64,000 nucleotides of DNA from Tolypocladium sp. Sup5 PDA-1 (taxonomy: Eukaryota > Ascomycota > Sordariomycetes > Hypocreales > Ophiocordycipitaceae), in contig JPHH03000081.1 of assembly GCA_000750105.3 (NCBI GenBank), positions 46,695-110,694 of the forward strand. The letters run 5' to 3'. Below, one piece after another: positions 19,966 to 31,123 of this stretch. Both the position numbers and the translations under genes were made by a program. Each line of letters begins with the position of its first letter. Within the stretch, counting starts at the first letter, position 1. The notes beneath the pieces were generated by a model. That model searched no databases. It was not told the DNA's origin and was given only the letters and a program-made list of their open reading frames with translations.

Positions 19966-20937
19966 TTTCCTGGGTGTTGCGGAACGTGGAAAGATGGTTT
20001 GGTTATTGGTGCTTTTATATTATAAGAACTTCGAACCAAACGACGGAGGTAAAAATGGATGCTCAAACTTACCTGTCGAGGGGGTTGGTTGGACTTGGGT
20101 TGACAGGAGATGGAACTAATGCCCAAACGCTGAGGAGATGGAGGCAGACCCTTATAGATACGATTCTTCGACTACCGTGGATGCGGGGTGTTATACCCGA
20201 TGCATGCCGTTGGTGGAAATGGAATGGGGAGCCAATTTTGCAACTTCTCCTCGGAATCTTCGTCCGTATGCAACCAGCGAGCGAGCCTGTTTGTGATGAG
20301 CCCTTGAAGAAACGGAGCATACTCCCTTGAAAGCCACCTGACTGTACACCTTCCAGTTACACGGTCGAAGGTGGGACAGGAACGTGGTATCTTCCTGAGC
20401 GTTTCTTGCATCAGTGTTCGTTCCGGCGAGTATCTTATCCCTGCAGTGACGACCATCAACCCACCTGCCTCATCTATCCAGCCTACCACTGTCAAAGGCC
20501 TACTGGGTCCTTACATGAGAGCTGAAACTACAGAACTTGTGCATCTGCAGTCAGCAATCCACTACAGCAGGCACAGACAACCCGACCATAATTCAAGCTG
20601 CTAAGAAGGTCGGTTAAAACACACGGTTAAACGAGGTAGTATTGTACGATCATATGAGGCGCAGCTGATCTAGCTGGATCCAACGAGACCAGGAGGGTAT
20701 TTCCCGGCTTCAGTTGCCGTAAAAATAGTGGGACTTTATCCAATCCCTGGTGAACTCAGAGATTCCTCGGTATTGTCTCTAGTCCCGTACTTTGGGACGA
20801 TATGGGCAAACGGCCAAAGCTGCTCACTCTGTGCTCAACTATGAGGCTTGATATTTCGGTTCAAAATGAAGAATTTGATCTATGCACCTGTTGTGCAGAT
20901 ATGATTACTTGTCTATAACTAGGTATCAAGCTTTTAC
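19966..20937. other. intergenic, precursor promoter
   Basis: The 972 bp separate the precursor start from the 3' end of UstYa copy D. No supported gene lies here; the left 150 bp are the likely core promoter of the precursor. Confidence 0.4.
20012..20025 (-). promoter_or_regulatory. TATA-like element of the precursor gene
   Basis: On the minus strand the sequence reads TATAATATAAAAG about 50 bp before the precursor ATG. The position is close, implying a short leader of a strongly expressed secreted-peptide gene. Confidence 0.4.
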
Positions 20938-21813
20938 TCAGGCCAAGCCAGATGCCTTGTACTGAGCCCGTTGCCATCCCATGAGATTCTCCCAGTTGAT
21001 ACACTGCTTCGTGATTCCCCAGCCCAGCGTCTTACCCCAATCATCTACCACCTCAGAGCGTGGAGACCCGGGAGGACTATTGGATTCGACCACAAGAGAG
21101 TCGCCACACATGATGCTCAGTCTAAGGTACTCGATGCAGTGCTCAACATGATAGGCTGCCTGCTTCTTGCCATCGTCAGATAGCCAATTCGAGTCCTCGA
21201 TTCTGTGGTAGTGAGACATGCGGACGATATTCTGATAGGTTTAGTAGCGTAAGCCAAGGCCCCGATTCCAGAGAGGCTTCCAGACCACTCACAAGACAAT
21301 GGAGTTGGTGTTGGTTACTGATGTGATAGAATTCGTTTTCTGTGTTTCCGTCCCTTTTTGAGTGAGATGGAGCTGGAAAGCCTTCTCCTAGGCCATATTT
21401 CTTTGCATCTGGGATCCAGACGCCTTCCCCCGAGCCTGATATATTCGCCGTCAGTAGCTGCCGTATTTACTGCGTCTAGAGTATGGGGAAGACTGACCGG
21501 AAATAATAGCAAACCAATTCTCATTGACGACATCACTCCATCCAACATACCGATCGTCGGGAGTCATTATAGTTGGTACCCGTGGTGAGAAGATGTTTGT
21601 AGGCACGGGGGATGAGCCCGTACTCAGGGCCGCTGGTTTCCTGATCGCCGAGGCATGGGCAACGGCTCCAAGCAGCGCTCCGAGAAGCAGCAGGGCAAAG
21701 TAAGATGCCAAAGACATCCAGGTCCATGGCCTCTTCCGCACCCTGAAACTCTCGTTGTCCTGATGCTCATTTTTGGGGCCCGGAATTTGGTGATAGTCGA
21801 TTGAAGGAGCCAT
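20938..21813 (-). CDS. UstYa-family (DUF3328) oxidase, copy D
   Basis: Exons 21813-21498, 21435-21293 and 21231-20938 give 250 residues. Introns are GTCAGT...ATCAG (62 bp) and GTGAGT...ATCAG (61 bp). A transmembrane segment lies at about 33-54 after a basic patch (RVRKRPW). PDDRYVGWSDVVNENW is typical of the family. The signatures are HQLHC at 148-152 and HVEHC at 181-185, followed by IEYLRLSIMCGDS and QCINWENLMGW. The second intron interrupts the coding sequence directly after HQLHCL, at the same place as in copies C (after HQLHCV) and E, suggesting common ancestry of these three. Divergent from copy E. Confidence 0.88.
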
Positions 21814-22593
21814 GGTGGAAGCAACTGTGGTTTGTCTCACACGCACGACCTATGCGTAGTCAGATATCGACTACAGGCACAAACCGCTAATGCCACTTTC
21901 CTCCGCGACCAAAAATGCATGTGGTCAATATTCGATAATGAGGGCGCCCAACGCTGAACCCTAGACCACATCCCACTAGGCGGAGCTATTCATAGAGTGG
22001 TCTGGATGTCGTGTGACCCGTGTCGACGGCCGGCTTGCGGGGCCGAATGGCGTTTCTGTCAAAAAGTCCAACGGCGGTGCCGAGGTCCGGGGTCCATGTG
22101 AGGGCCCCGGCGCTTTACTCGATTTTGATGGAGTGCATGTGGATGTCGGGCCGCCGTGGAGCAGGACCCACCCAAGCATACTTAGGTAGGCAGGAGGATC
22201 GACTTACTGATATGTACTCGTAAGGTAATACTTACGTTTCTTTATCGCTGAGGGATCTCACTGCAGAAACAGCCGCTGTGGGTACCGAGGGCCTTGCCGA
22301 CAGGTGGACTTGGTTTCCCCCTCTCCACCACCCCAGAACGGAGGGGGGTGCGAAGATCTCGGCCCGGGCACAGTGTAGAAGGGTTCAGAAAGTTGATGAT
22401 AACGAGATATGATATTTTGAAGAAACGGAGGTCTATATCGGTGGCCGGGGTTTTTCGGGTTGCCTCGGATGTGTTCATCGACGCGCTTTGCTCCACCCCA
22501 AGTGAAGTCTTCTCTGATTTCTTGAACGTTCAACAACAGTTCATCGATACTCCGTGGTGCACGGAGTACAGTCTCATTCATCGTCGACGAGCT
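21814..22593. promoter_or_regulatory. shared divergent promoter region, UstYa copies D and E
   Basis: The 780 bp lie between the two start codons. The frame upstream of copy E is open but reads as low-quality sequence without family similarity, so it is treated as non-coding promoter. Confidence 0.4.
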
Positions 22594-23394
22594 ATGGCTT
22601 CCAAAACTTCTATCGACGTAGAAGACAGCGTCACAGACTATGAAAGCCAAACTTTCTTGGACTCGGGGGAACGCAAAAAGTATTCCAGAAATGTGCGGCC
22701 TTGGCTGTGGAACGCAGCCTTGCTTCTTCTTGCTTCAGGCTGGCTCATTCCCGCGATGAGAATCCTGAGCTGGGAGAAGCCCGCCAAAACACCCCTCCCT
22801 TCGCAAGTCTTTGAGCGCGTTCCGAAGACTTTCTTCCCAGACGACCGCTATATAGGCCCCTCCAACGCAACTCACCACCACTGGGATCATCTTGTAGCCG
22901 CGCATGATGCCCTCTACATTCCGGACGCGGAAGAATACGGCCTCCCGAAAGGGATCTTCCCACCATTTGACCACCCTAGAAAGGTCGGGGCTGGCCCGCC
23001 GGCCTTTTATGTCGTCACAGTTCTACACCAGTTGCACTGCTTGGTACGTTGAGGGCGGATCTGACGCACAGCAACTTTCCCTGACTAACGCTCCCAGAAC
23101 ATTATTCGATTCCACTACTGGCAAATTAAAGGCATTACACCAGCGACACCGGGCTACACGGAGGCGGCGTGGGATGTTCATCTCGATCACTGTTTCGAAT
23201 ACCTCAGACAGGCCATCTCTTGCGGATCCACCTTCGACATTGAAGGTGCGTCGCCGCTCGTTGACCCGGGAGAAGAGGGACATCTGGCATCGACTGTCAC
23301 AGGCTGGGGAATTGAGCACACCTGTATAAACTTTGAGGCTCTGCGCACCTTTCAGATAAACCAGGAGAAGCGCTATAACGCTACATGGCAGTAG
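22594..23394 (+). CDS. UstYa-family (DUF3328) oxidase, copy E
   Basis: Two exons (22594-23043, 23098-23394) give 248 residues; the intron is GTACGT...CTAACGCTCCCAG. A transmembrane segment lies at about 37-56, after which FFPDDRYIGPSNATHHHWDHL leads to the signatures HQLHC at 145-149 and HLDHC at 178-182, followed by FEYLRQAISC and EHTCINFEALRTF. An intron after HQLHCL is shared with copies C and D. An upstream in-frame ATG at 22294 would add 100 residues with no family likeness, so 22594 is chosen. It is the right-hand member of the UstYa set. Confidence 0.88.
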
Positions 23395-23767
23395 GATGCA
23401 TAGAGGAGATTGCAATGAGATTAGACTTATGCCTGTGTCAAATTTGGTTGCTTATATGTTTCTTTGTCAGAACTTCGTGGGATATCTGCTCAAAATATCC
23501 CGACGTCTTCCCTCAAACGCGTTGTTGAGGTCGCGGAAAGACGAGTATGCAGCTATGCTTGTTGACACGCTATGTCGTAGCCATTCAATTACCAGGATGG
23601 TCCAAGGACCCACTGCAGACACAACTAACTTGCGTATATAATGTGTCCCCCCTCCACCCGTCCTCTTGCTGTTTTCCCGTCTTGTCCTTTCCATTGCACA
23701 CCATTTATACGTTTCAAAGTCGCTTTTCTCTCGCACGCCGCGCTCACCTCGTCTCTGCCCAGCCAAG
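23395..23767. other. intergenic, promoter of the GNAT gene
   Basis: The 373 bp have no gene. A CT-rich leader (about 23650-23760) precedes the GNAT start. Confidence 0.4.
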
Positions 23768-24409
23768 ATGGCGTCTTCCCCTTTCGCTCGTCCCTCGTAC
23801 GAAATCAAGTCTCCTCGGCTAATCATTCGGACTCCAACCGCATCCGACACGGAAGCTTTCCACGGATTCCTCACAACTCGGGAGAATTTCCCCCATGAGG
23901 ATCCCGAAAAAGACCTTACGTTAGAGAAGTTGCGCGCCCGCATTGGCAGGTTTGCGGAGTCGACGGGCCGGGGCGAAAACGCCTTTATGGTCTTCGTCCT
24001 GCGCGAGACGGGCCAACTCATCGGCTACGGGGGTTATAATACCTTCGAATCTGTGGAACCTAGACAGTTTCTGTCCACGCCAGACACCCCATCAGGCGAA
24101 AAGTACATGACGGACTTTGGCATTATGATTGATCATAGGTATTGGCGCAAAGGGTACGGATTGGAGCTACTAAGCGCCCTCGTTGAGTACGCGCGTGGCG
24201 AGCTTGGTTGCGAGCTCTTTAGGGCGGAGACGGATAACGACAACGAGCCGTGGAGGGCACTGATGCGGTCGGCGGGTCTTGCCGCAACTGAGGGGAGGCA
24301 TAAGGCGAGCTACGATGAGAATATCGATGTTTGGGTCTGGAAATTTGATGCTGGTCACTGGGAACAGGCGAAGAAGAAGCTGGAGACGGAAGGGAAATGG
24401 CTCCTGTAA
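23768..24409 (+). CDS. GNAT-family N-acetyltransferase (RimJ/RimL type)
   Basis: The 213-residue single-exon protein starts at AAGATGG. It begins with the typical SPRLIIRTPTASDTEAF strand-helix unit. Acetyl-CoA binding is suggested around MTDFGIMIDHRYWRKGYGLELL, where the usual R/Q-x-x-G-x-G/A signature appears as RKGYGLE. Homologues are common in filamentous fungi; the substrate is not known. It lies just right of the UstYa locus and could acetylate a small molecule or peptide, but nothing in the sequence ties it to the cluster. Confidence 0.8.
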   Translation: MASSPFARPSYEIKSPRLIIRTPTASDTEAFHGFLTTRENFPHEDPEKDLTLEKLRARIGRFAESTGRGENAFMVFVLRETGQLIGYGGYNTFESVEPRQFLSTPDTPSGEKYMTDFGIMIDHRYWRKGYGLELLSALVEYARGELGCELFRAETDNDNEPWRALMRSAGLAATEGRHKASYDENIDVWVWKFDAGHWEQAKKKLETEGKWLL

Positions 24410-25339
24410 ACTAGTGAAACAATAGCAATGGATGGAATAGAACGGTGATGGTTTGGGACAGTCAGCACGATCCTCAACACCAAGCTCCTGGGAAGCTTTT
24501 GCCCTTCTGAACGTGTTATAACGAGGCTCAAACAACTCTACACCGAAGCGATTCAATTATGTGGCCCTGTTCAATTGATCAAGGCAATGCCATTGAAGTT
24601 CAGTCGGCGACTGTGTGCTGTCAGATCCCCAATACCGATATTATAAAAGGAATGCCAATACTTCGTAACAACCCCTGAGAATTAAGAGTAACACGAATAT
24701 GGAGTTGTCTGACAGGACCAGTAGGTAGCAGCCGGCTTATCCCATGGGGTTATGGAACGCGAGAATATCAGATTTTGACATCAGGCACCGGCCATCGCCA
24801 TGGTCAACAACGCAGCTGCAGGACGACGGATGCTCAAAGTTGCCCGAAAACACGGCCGGGAACTGTCCTCTCCAGGGAAAGGGTTGATACGACCTAGTAG
24901 AACCCAATCTTCAAGAATGAATGCGGCTGAGAGGTCATGTCTTTACCGACAAGCTGCCGCCGAAGAACTCCATGCTAAGAAGGGCAAAGACAGACTGGAG
25001 AAGCATGGAGCATGTGTTTGTTCTTGACGCTTCAGAGATGCACTGTCTATATGAAACGAATCGAGCTTCCTCATCTGCACCGACAATACTTGTAACAGAA
25101 TATTAACAAGGAAACAGTTTATGCAATCCGAACCTCCCCAATCACTCATAATGCAATGCGAGTTGATAGACAACTTGATTAATTGACAGACAACCAGTTT
25201 ATGTATCAAAATATAAACAGAACCTTGCTATGTCCTGACGTTTACTTTTCCTTTGAGTTGAAGACTGCTCCGCCAACCACCAATTTCTCAAGTAACAGTC
25301 GTTGATTATAGTCGCCCGATATTGATTGGCCGCGCGTAC
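24410..25339. other. gene-poor spacer
   Basis: About 930 bp, AT-rich in its right half. I see no gene I can support. Confidence 0.4.
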
Positions 25340-25702
25340 TTAAAGCCTATAGCAGTTATACTTGCTCTGATCAAGCGCCGAGCCCTGATGAATGCTGAGT
25401 GGTTTATCTTCTCTATAAATGGGCTGGAAAGGGCAACAACTTACCACCTGGCATCCTTCGTCGCAGCAGTACACACCGCCACTGCAGTGCCTTCCTCCGA
25501 GGAGTCCTCCAAGGAGCCCGCCGAGCAGATCTCCGAGAGGCCCGCCAACCTCGATGATGCCCAAAATATTCAGCCCATTGTCGCAGCAAACTTCGTGTCG
25601 GCTGCACGACCTGTGGCCACCGCGACCGTCCGAGTTGCCGTCGTTAGGAATGGCAATGGCGGTAGCAGCCAAGGCAACGATGGATAGGACAGAGCACTTC
25701 AT
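25340..25702 (-). CDS. small secreted cysteine-rich protein with a GLLGG repeat
   Basis: The unspliced frame gives 120 residues. Residues 1-18 are a signal peptide (MKCSVLSIVALAATAIAI). The mature part has paired patterns C-x5-CC twice (CSRHEVCC, CSGGVYCC), a further C three residues later, and between them a hydrophobic glycine zipper (GLLGGLLGGLLGG). A GTAAGT at about 25440 and an ATCAG acceptor about 60 bp on define a possible 60-bp intron that would remove the SCCPF segment and keep the frame. The Cys pairs recall hydrophobins, but one cysteine and the normal spacing are missing, so this is at most hydrophobin-like. Function unknown; a cell-surface role is likely. Confidence 0.6.
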   Translation of the reverse strand: MKCSVLSIVALAATAIAIPNDGNSDGRGGHRSCSRHEVCCDNGLNILGIIEVGGPLGDLLGGLLGGLLGGRHCSGGVYCCDEGCQVVSCCPFQPIYREDKPLSIHQGSALDQSKYNCYRL

Positions 25703-27215
25703 AGTGGCGGATAGGGATGAGATGATTTTGAGGTTGCGGTGCTATGAACGAACGGTTGTAGAGCCTTGGGATAAAACCTTGTTGCGAATGCTTGTGCTGT
25801 AAGAAGGAGGAACCTTGGTTAAAATTGCGCAACAAGGTGGTTCTTATATGCTCCAGAGCCCTGACTATCAGGCCCAAGTACCAGCTCATGTTGTCGCCAA
25901 AGTATCGACCATTCACTAGAGCGTAGATCCCTTCGATCCATTGACTCATTCGTGCAGGTCAGCCTCGAGGATCCTTTTCCCAGAGCCGCCTCTCAATGCC
26001 TTCGGGCCGCTACAGTTGTTCCCAGCAAACCACCGGTTCGGTCAAAGACATGGCGCACATACGTGTTACCAGTGGTGGCTTATGTGCAGGATAGCTGACA
26101 AGGTGAGCCAATCGATTTCAAGCTTGCCAGCTCAGCTCACCGACGGCTCATGCCGACTTCTCCGTTCGTACCCAGAGACTTAATTGACCCTGTCGATTAG
26201 ATCTCCCCGCTGTAGCTTTTTTCGGTATGTGGAGGTTGTGAATGTTGATCCCCCGCATCCATTGCCAATAAATAATACGGGGCTGAGTGGAAGCCGCATT
26301 GTAACCCTGTTCTCCTGTGGTTCCAGTGCCATTTGTACTGCTTATATTCGTATATGTTTATATATGTACACGTGTGCATTCGGTACTTCGTATATATTTA
26401 AGATGGAATAAGTCTTCAACTGTTAGCAGCACCATACACTGTGTTACAGAAAACAGCCGACCCACCAAGCTCAAGTGTCGTCACTGTTGTTGGAGAGTAA
26501 GGCTAGTCAAAAGCAACTTGTTCTACGAAGTAGTACTCGTATGCTGAGTGCATATGAGAAGGCCTGAGACACCCAGGGCTCTTGACTGAACCTGGCCATT
26601 GATGTTACCCTGTCAGGCGCTATTGGTTTCACAAAAATGGACGGGCTTCAACCAACCATGCTCCAGCACGTTCTACTCATGTTGTGGTGTCGGGCGTAAA
26701 TTCAGCTGGGGAAGAACCCCGCCTCAAGGTCTGCCGATCCGACAAAGAAATTCTATACCGAGGACGAAGTATTGTTTCTCTGATGGCAGCTTTCGGATTG
26801 ACATGCACGGAACAGACGGCATTGCTGCCTCAGACCAGCATCTCTTCTTCCCCAACCGGAGTCATGCCCGGAACCTTTCACCTAACACCCTGTCCCGGCC
26901 ATCGCCACTCACACTCCTGCCTGGTCCGAATCCCTCTGGCACACCTCCATCCTCTCCGCCCAATCCACCTCCGACGCCGCCGCTTCCATCGTCCAAGCCC
27001 AGCACCTCCCCCACAGCTTCACCAAAATCACGGACGCGCGGTATTGCGTTCCTCTTACCACTGGGCGAAGATCTATGTCCCTGTAATCCCGGCCAACAGC
27101 ATCAATGAGACGCAAGTCTACGGGTGAGAAACTGGGGATGATTGGACGGCGTCCATAACACAGATCATGCCCATCGTGCTGAACCGGTGGAATAACCACC
27201 TCGAATGTGGGTGGT
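25703..27215. other. gene-poor spacer with a short repeat copy
   Basis: About 1.5 kb without a gene I can support. It holds, at 26788-26826, a 39-base block that recurs at 34594-34632. Open frames here are Pro/Ser-rich chance frames. Confidence 0.4.
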
Positions 27216-30200
27216 TCATTTAGGCAGCGTCGATCCTGCATCGGCATGCGCCTGCAGTAATTTCAGTATTGCCAACATGTTCTGCTCGTTCTCGGAAGTC
27301 TGATCCTTCAATACCATCTGACCATCGTCATCACGCGTCGTGGCCGAGAGCGGATCCATTTTGCCGATGCGGATCAAGAGGTCGCACATGTCTAAATCGC
27401 CAAGTCGCGCCGCTACCCGCAGAGGTTCTTGCTGCTCGTCCCCGAAACCGCCATTCTCATTGGCACCACCTTCCGATAGCAGTATCCGTACCGACTCGTA
27501 CCGATTCTGTGAGGTTGAAGAGCTTACAATGATTCGTATCAAGGCTGTGTCGTTCTGATCGTCCGTCTGGTGCACACCGTCCTTGAAACGGGGTACTAAA
27601 TGTTGGAATATAGCGGGATTGCAGTGTCTGGATGCCAGGTGCAGCACATTCTCGCCGTGTGAGTTGCGATGTTGAAGGTGGGCCTCGATGCCCTGTTGTC
27701 CCAGCAAGTATTCCACAACATCGACGTGATTTCCCAAGACGGCCTCTCCAATCAGTCGATGTTCAGGCTGGGACCCATCCAGCAATTCGGCCCTAAGCTC
27801 TGCCTTGTGCTGAGCTCTATCCATCAGCCGCCGGATGATTGGCATGCAACCCCTGCTGGCAGCCGTACATAAGAGCTCATTGCCCCATCGCTCCCTGACC
27901 ATCAAGTCTAACACATCGTCAACGAGGTCAAATACTACGTCCCAGCCTTGGCGAAATTTATCGGAAGGGCTATGAGACCATTGCTTTATGACGAGTCGAA
28001 AAAAGGCAAGGTTCCGAATCTGATGACCAATTTTGCTCCCCAAGAGCAGCTTGAGTCTGGATAAATCACCCCACTGGAGAATCTGATCCGCAGCCCCAAT
28101 AGCTGGATTGGGAAGGAATTTATCATTGTCCAAGTCCGAGCTCTCAAGCATAGCCTGAAGCATGGCTTCCGAGCCGTAGAGCGAAGTGATGCTGAGGGGA
28201 TCATACAGGCTACTGTCGAATACGAATCTGGGCTTGATCGTGCAGTCCGGGCGACAGTTCTGTGTGATCCAATTGTGCAGCCGGGTTGAACCCGCCTGGC
28301 ATAGATTTTCTATGTTCCCCAGGCTTGGGAAAAGAGGTCCAACTGAGATGGCGCCAAAATGCTCAATCCAATGGCAAGAAGCGTAGACGAATAGCTCACC
28401 GAAGCCACGTTCAGTCGGATCGTAGCGGATCATGTTTTCTTCCCAGGTTTCCCACGTACAGTGAGGATCATAGTCGTTCGGCTCGTCATTGTCGTTAAAT
28501 AGGTCCAAATCTTGGGGCAGCTCTTCAATTGCCACATGCTCTTCGGAGAACAGATCGATGTACCCGATTTCACCCAAAAGAAGATATTTGGTGCATATAT
28601 CCAAGATGACTGCCTCCAGGGTCATGGTGCGTTGCTCAACAGGCGCATGATCAGTTGCTGCTAGTGTTGAGATGGCCGGACTTCGCTGACCAGGCCGATT
28701 TGAGCCCCATTCCCTGATGATGAACTCCTTTACCGACTGGTGTACAAGTCTAACTTGACGCTTTCTCACGTCGTTGAAGTCGACGTGAGCAACAAATGGC
28801 TGAATTAGACTCATGACTCTTTGATGATCTACCAGCGTGGCAAGAGCATCCAAAGTGAGGACCCCCTCCTGAGCCACACCCAAGGCGGCGGCCCAGGCGA
28901 GTTCCAGTATGCCTAGAGGCCTTCGGGTGATGGCAAGGATTTGCAAGGCTATAATGGCAAGCCTTTGGTTTTCAGGGTCGTTCGAAGTGTATCGTGAGAA
29001 TAAGTTGACGTAGAGTTCTGAGAGCTTTTCAGGTTGTGGCATTTCCTGCAAAAAAGCTCGCATAGGACCAAGCGCCCTGATTCCGCGGATTTCGATGAGT
29101 TGAACTGCCAGCTTCGTCCATATAGCGCTTCCTTGTGCCGAACGAGATAGTGTCTCCGTAACGAGTGCTTTAATGTCCTTCGACAAATAGAACAATTGCC
29201 TCTCGACTGTCTTTTCAACAATAACCCTGTCTCGCTCGGGGTCCGAATGCAGATTAATCTTGGCCATTCCGGTTAACTGCTCCAGGATCTCCTCTTGAGG
29301 GCGGGAAGACAGTAGAATCTTGAGCCTCGGGGCACTTTGCGAAAAATTTCTCAACGACTTGAGAAGACTGTTCCGGGATGCTCTATCGCACTCATCCAGA
29401 CCGTCAATAACGAGGAAAAGGGGGCGGTCGAGTGTTTCTAGGGTGTTTTGCAACCACTCCTCTAATTTCTTGAAACTCGCCGCTGGGTCGATTCCGGAAG
29501 TCGCGGCCTGCTTGTACCATTCGAAGAAGGTCCTCTTCAAGCCAGAGAACTGTTCAAGGAGCGATAGAACCAGGGCAGAGAATATGTAGATAGCTCGGCC
29601 AGTCTCGTCGTCCTGGCAATAGTGGTAGCATATCTTGGGCTGAGGCAACTGGTGCTCACTTCGTCGACGTAGCTCGTCTATGAGAAAACCCATCGCAACA
29701 GATTTTCCGCAGCCCATATCGCCAAGTACCACCAGGTGCTGGGAATCGGTAGCCTGATGCCAGTTGATAAAGGTGGCGTCTGTCAGTAGGAATTCACAAG
29801 CCTGATCGACTCGAATCGGCTGCAAAGAAGCATGGTGCTGGCTCTGCCGGCTCCTCTTCTCACTACCCAGCCACCTTGCAACTAAGGATAGATTAGAATA
29901 TACCCAGCATATTTTAGTGTGTGATGACATACTTTCATAGTCATAGAGCATAGTTTTGATATCCTCAACAATCTCCCACGTCGCTTTTTGCACAAGTTTC
30001 CGCAGGTTGTCGGCATGTTTCAAAAAGTCTTTGACAATGTTTGGCAGGCGGTCATTCTCCAGCACCATTTTCATCACCATTTTCGCTCCTTTCCTGGATA
30101 ATATCTCAAATGCAGCGTTGAAGAATTCTAGGAGTTTCTGATACACCGATACGAGTGCCTGCAAACTGTCAGAATGGCTTTGAATAGATACACAGGAGAT

Positions 30201-31123
30201 TACCTTATGTATATCTATCTTGTTTGTTTTCTGACCAAGCGTATCACAATCATCAATGTAAGAGAGCTGTTCTAGCATTTCCCCGATTTGCTTCGCGAAC
30301 TCGAGATCAGCGGTTGAAATGCTGATAGCAATCTGTGTAGTAGGTATGAGTTAGTGCCTCGTATGTAATCACTCTCGCAGAAGTTGAGAGGCATAAGTTT
30401 TCGGGAAAGTGAGCTCACCGCTGTTACGCTCTTGACTACACCAAAGACCGTTGCGGCGGTGGGTTCAATACTCGTCAGCGGAGTCGCCAGGTCTAATGCC
30501 AGCTTAAATCTCTCCAGTGGAACTTGAATAGAATGCAGATATCTCACACCCTTCAAGAAGGTGGACTCCTGAGTTGCCTCCTTTTCAATCTGTTCGAGCT
30601 GTTTGAATAGCTCAGCGACATTCTCGCCTTTGAGAATAGCTGCATTTATGTCTTTCCCAAGGCTGTCCACTGCTTCACGGTATGCTGCGCTCCAAAGATC
30701 TGTTGAAACAATGGCTACCTTGATGTCAACGCCAAGTGTCGAAATATTGATAGCGGAATCATTTCCAAGACCGCTTGTATAGGTCACCGAAAGGACAGTG
30801 CCCTGATCGCGGCTTCGAGCTGCTTCGTCCCTGGTGGTGGTTGATTCCTTAGGGGCATCACGTGTTTGGTCGAGGGAACTAGAGCTAGCGGAGGACGTCG
30901 TATGCTGAGAACTTGCATCCAGGCTGTTTACCACAGATCAGCATGATCCTGCTAAGAGATATAGCACTCACTTGGCCGCAAGCGTGCTTGGCCCTGCTAG
31001 GGCTCTCGCAGTTGAGTGGATTTTGGCATCCCTCGGAGGATCTCTAGATTTACGCCGCAATCGATTCAGTCTCTCACGAAGTCTGTGCTGCAAACTTTCA
31101 TTCCGCACCGCCGAAGATGACAT
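27216..31123 (-). CDS. NACHT-ankyrin NLR-like receptor with fungal NACHT N-terminal domain
   Basis: Model: exons 31123-30972, 30923-30419, 30332-30204, 30158-29933 and 29881-27216, giving 1225 residues. Introns 3 (45 bp) and 4 (51 bp, GTATGT...CTTAG) are stop-free and divisible by three, so they are less certain than introns 1 and 2. The N-terminal domain at about 95-270 (LWSAAYREAVDSL...) resembles the NACHT_N domain of fungal NWD/NLR proteins. The NACHT module has P-loop GDMGCGKS near residue 390, Walker B LFLVIDGLDECDR about 105 residues later, and sensor ILLSSRP. The C-terminal part has degenerate ankyrin repeats (NSHGENVLHLASR). Such proteins act in cytosolic non-self recognition or heterokaryon incompatibility. 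An in-frame ATG at 31213 is an alternative start. Confidence 0.85.

Noticed and set aside
20172..20495. 107-codon minus-strand frame between the precursor and UstYa copy D
   Set aside because: It has no ATG at its start and no UstYa signature, and it overlaps the precursor promoter.
22294..22593. Upstream in-frame extension of UstYa copy E
   Set aside because: The added 100 residues have no transmembrane or family features; the ATG at 22594 fits the other copies.
23768..24409. GNAT gene as a member of the RiPP cluster
   Set aside because: Only proximity supports it; known dikaritin clusters do not need such an enzyme, so it is kept outside until expression data exist.
25340..25702. True hydrophobin assignment for the Cys-rich protein
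   Set aside because: The fourth cysteine is missing and the final spacing is three residues, so the eight-Cys hydrophobin pattern is not met.
26599..27127. Pro/Ser-rich frames between the Cys-rich protein and the NLR-like gene
   Set aside because: Low-complexity, overlapping in several frames, no recognised motif apart from the short repeated block.
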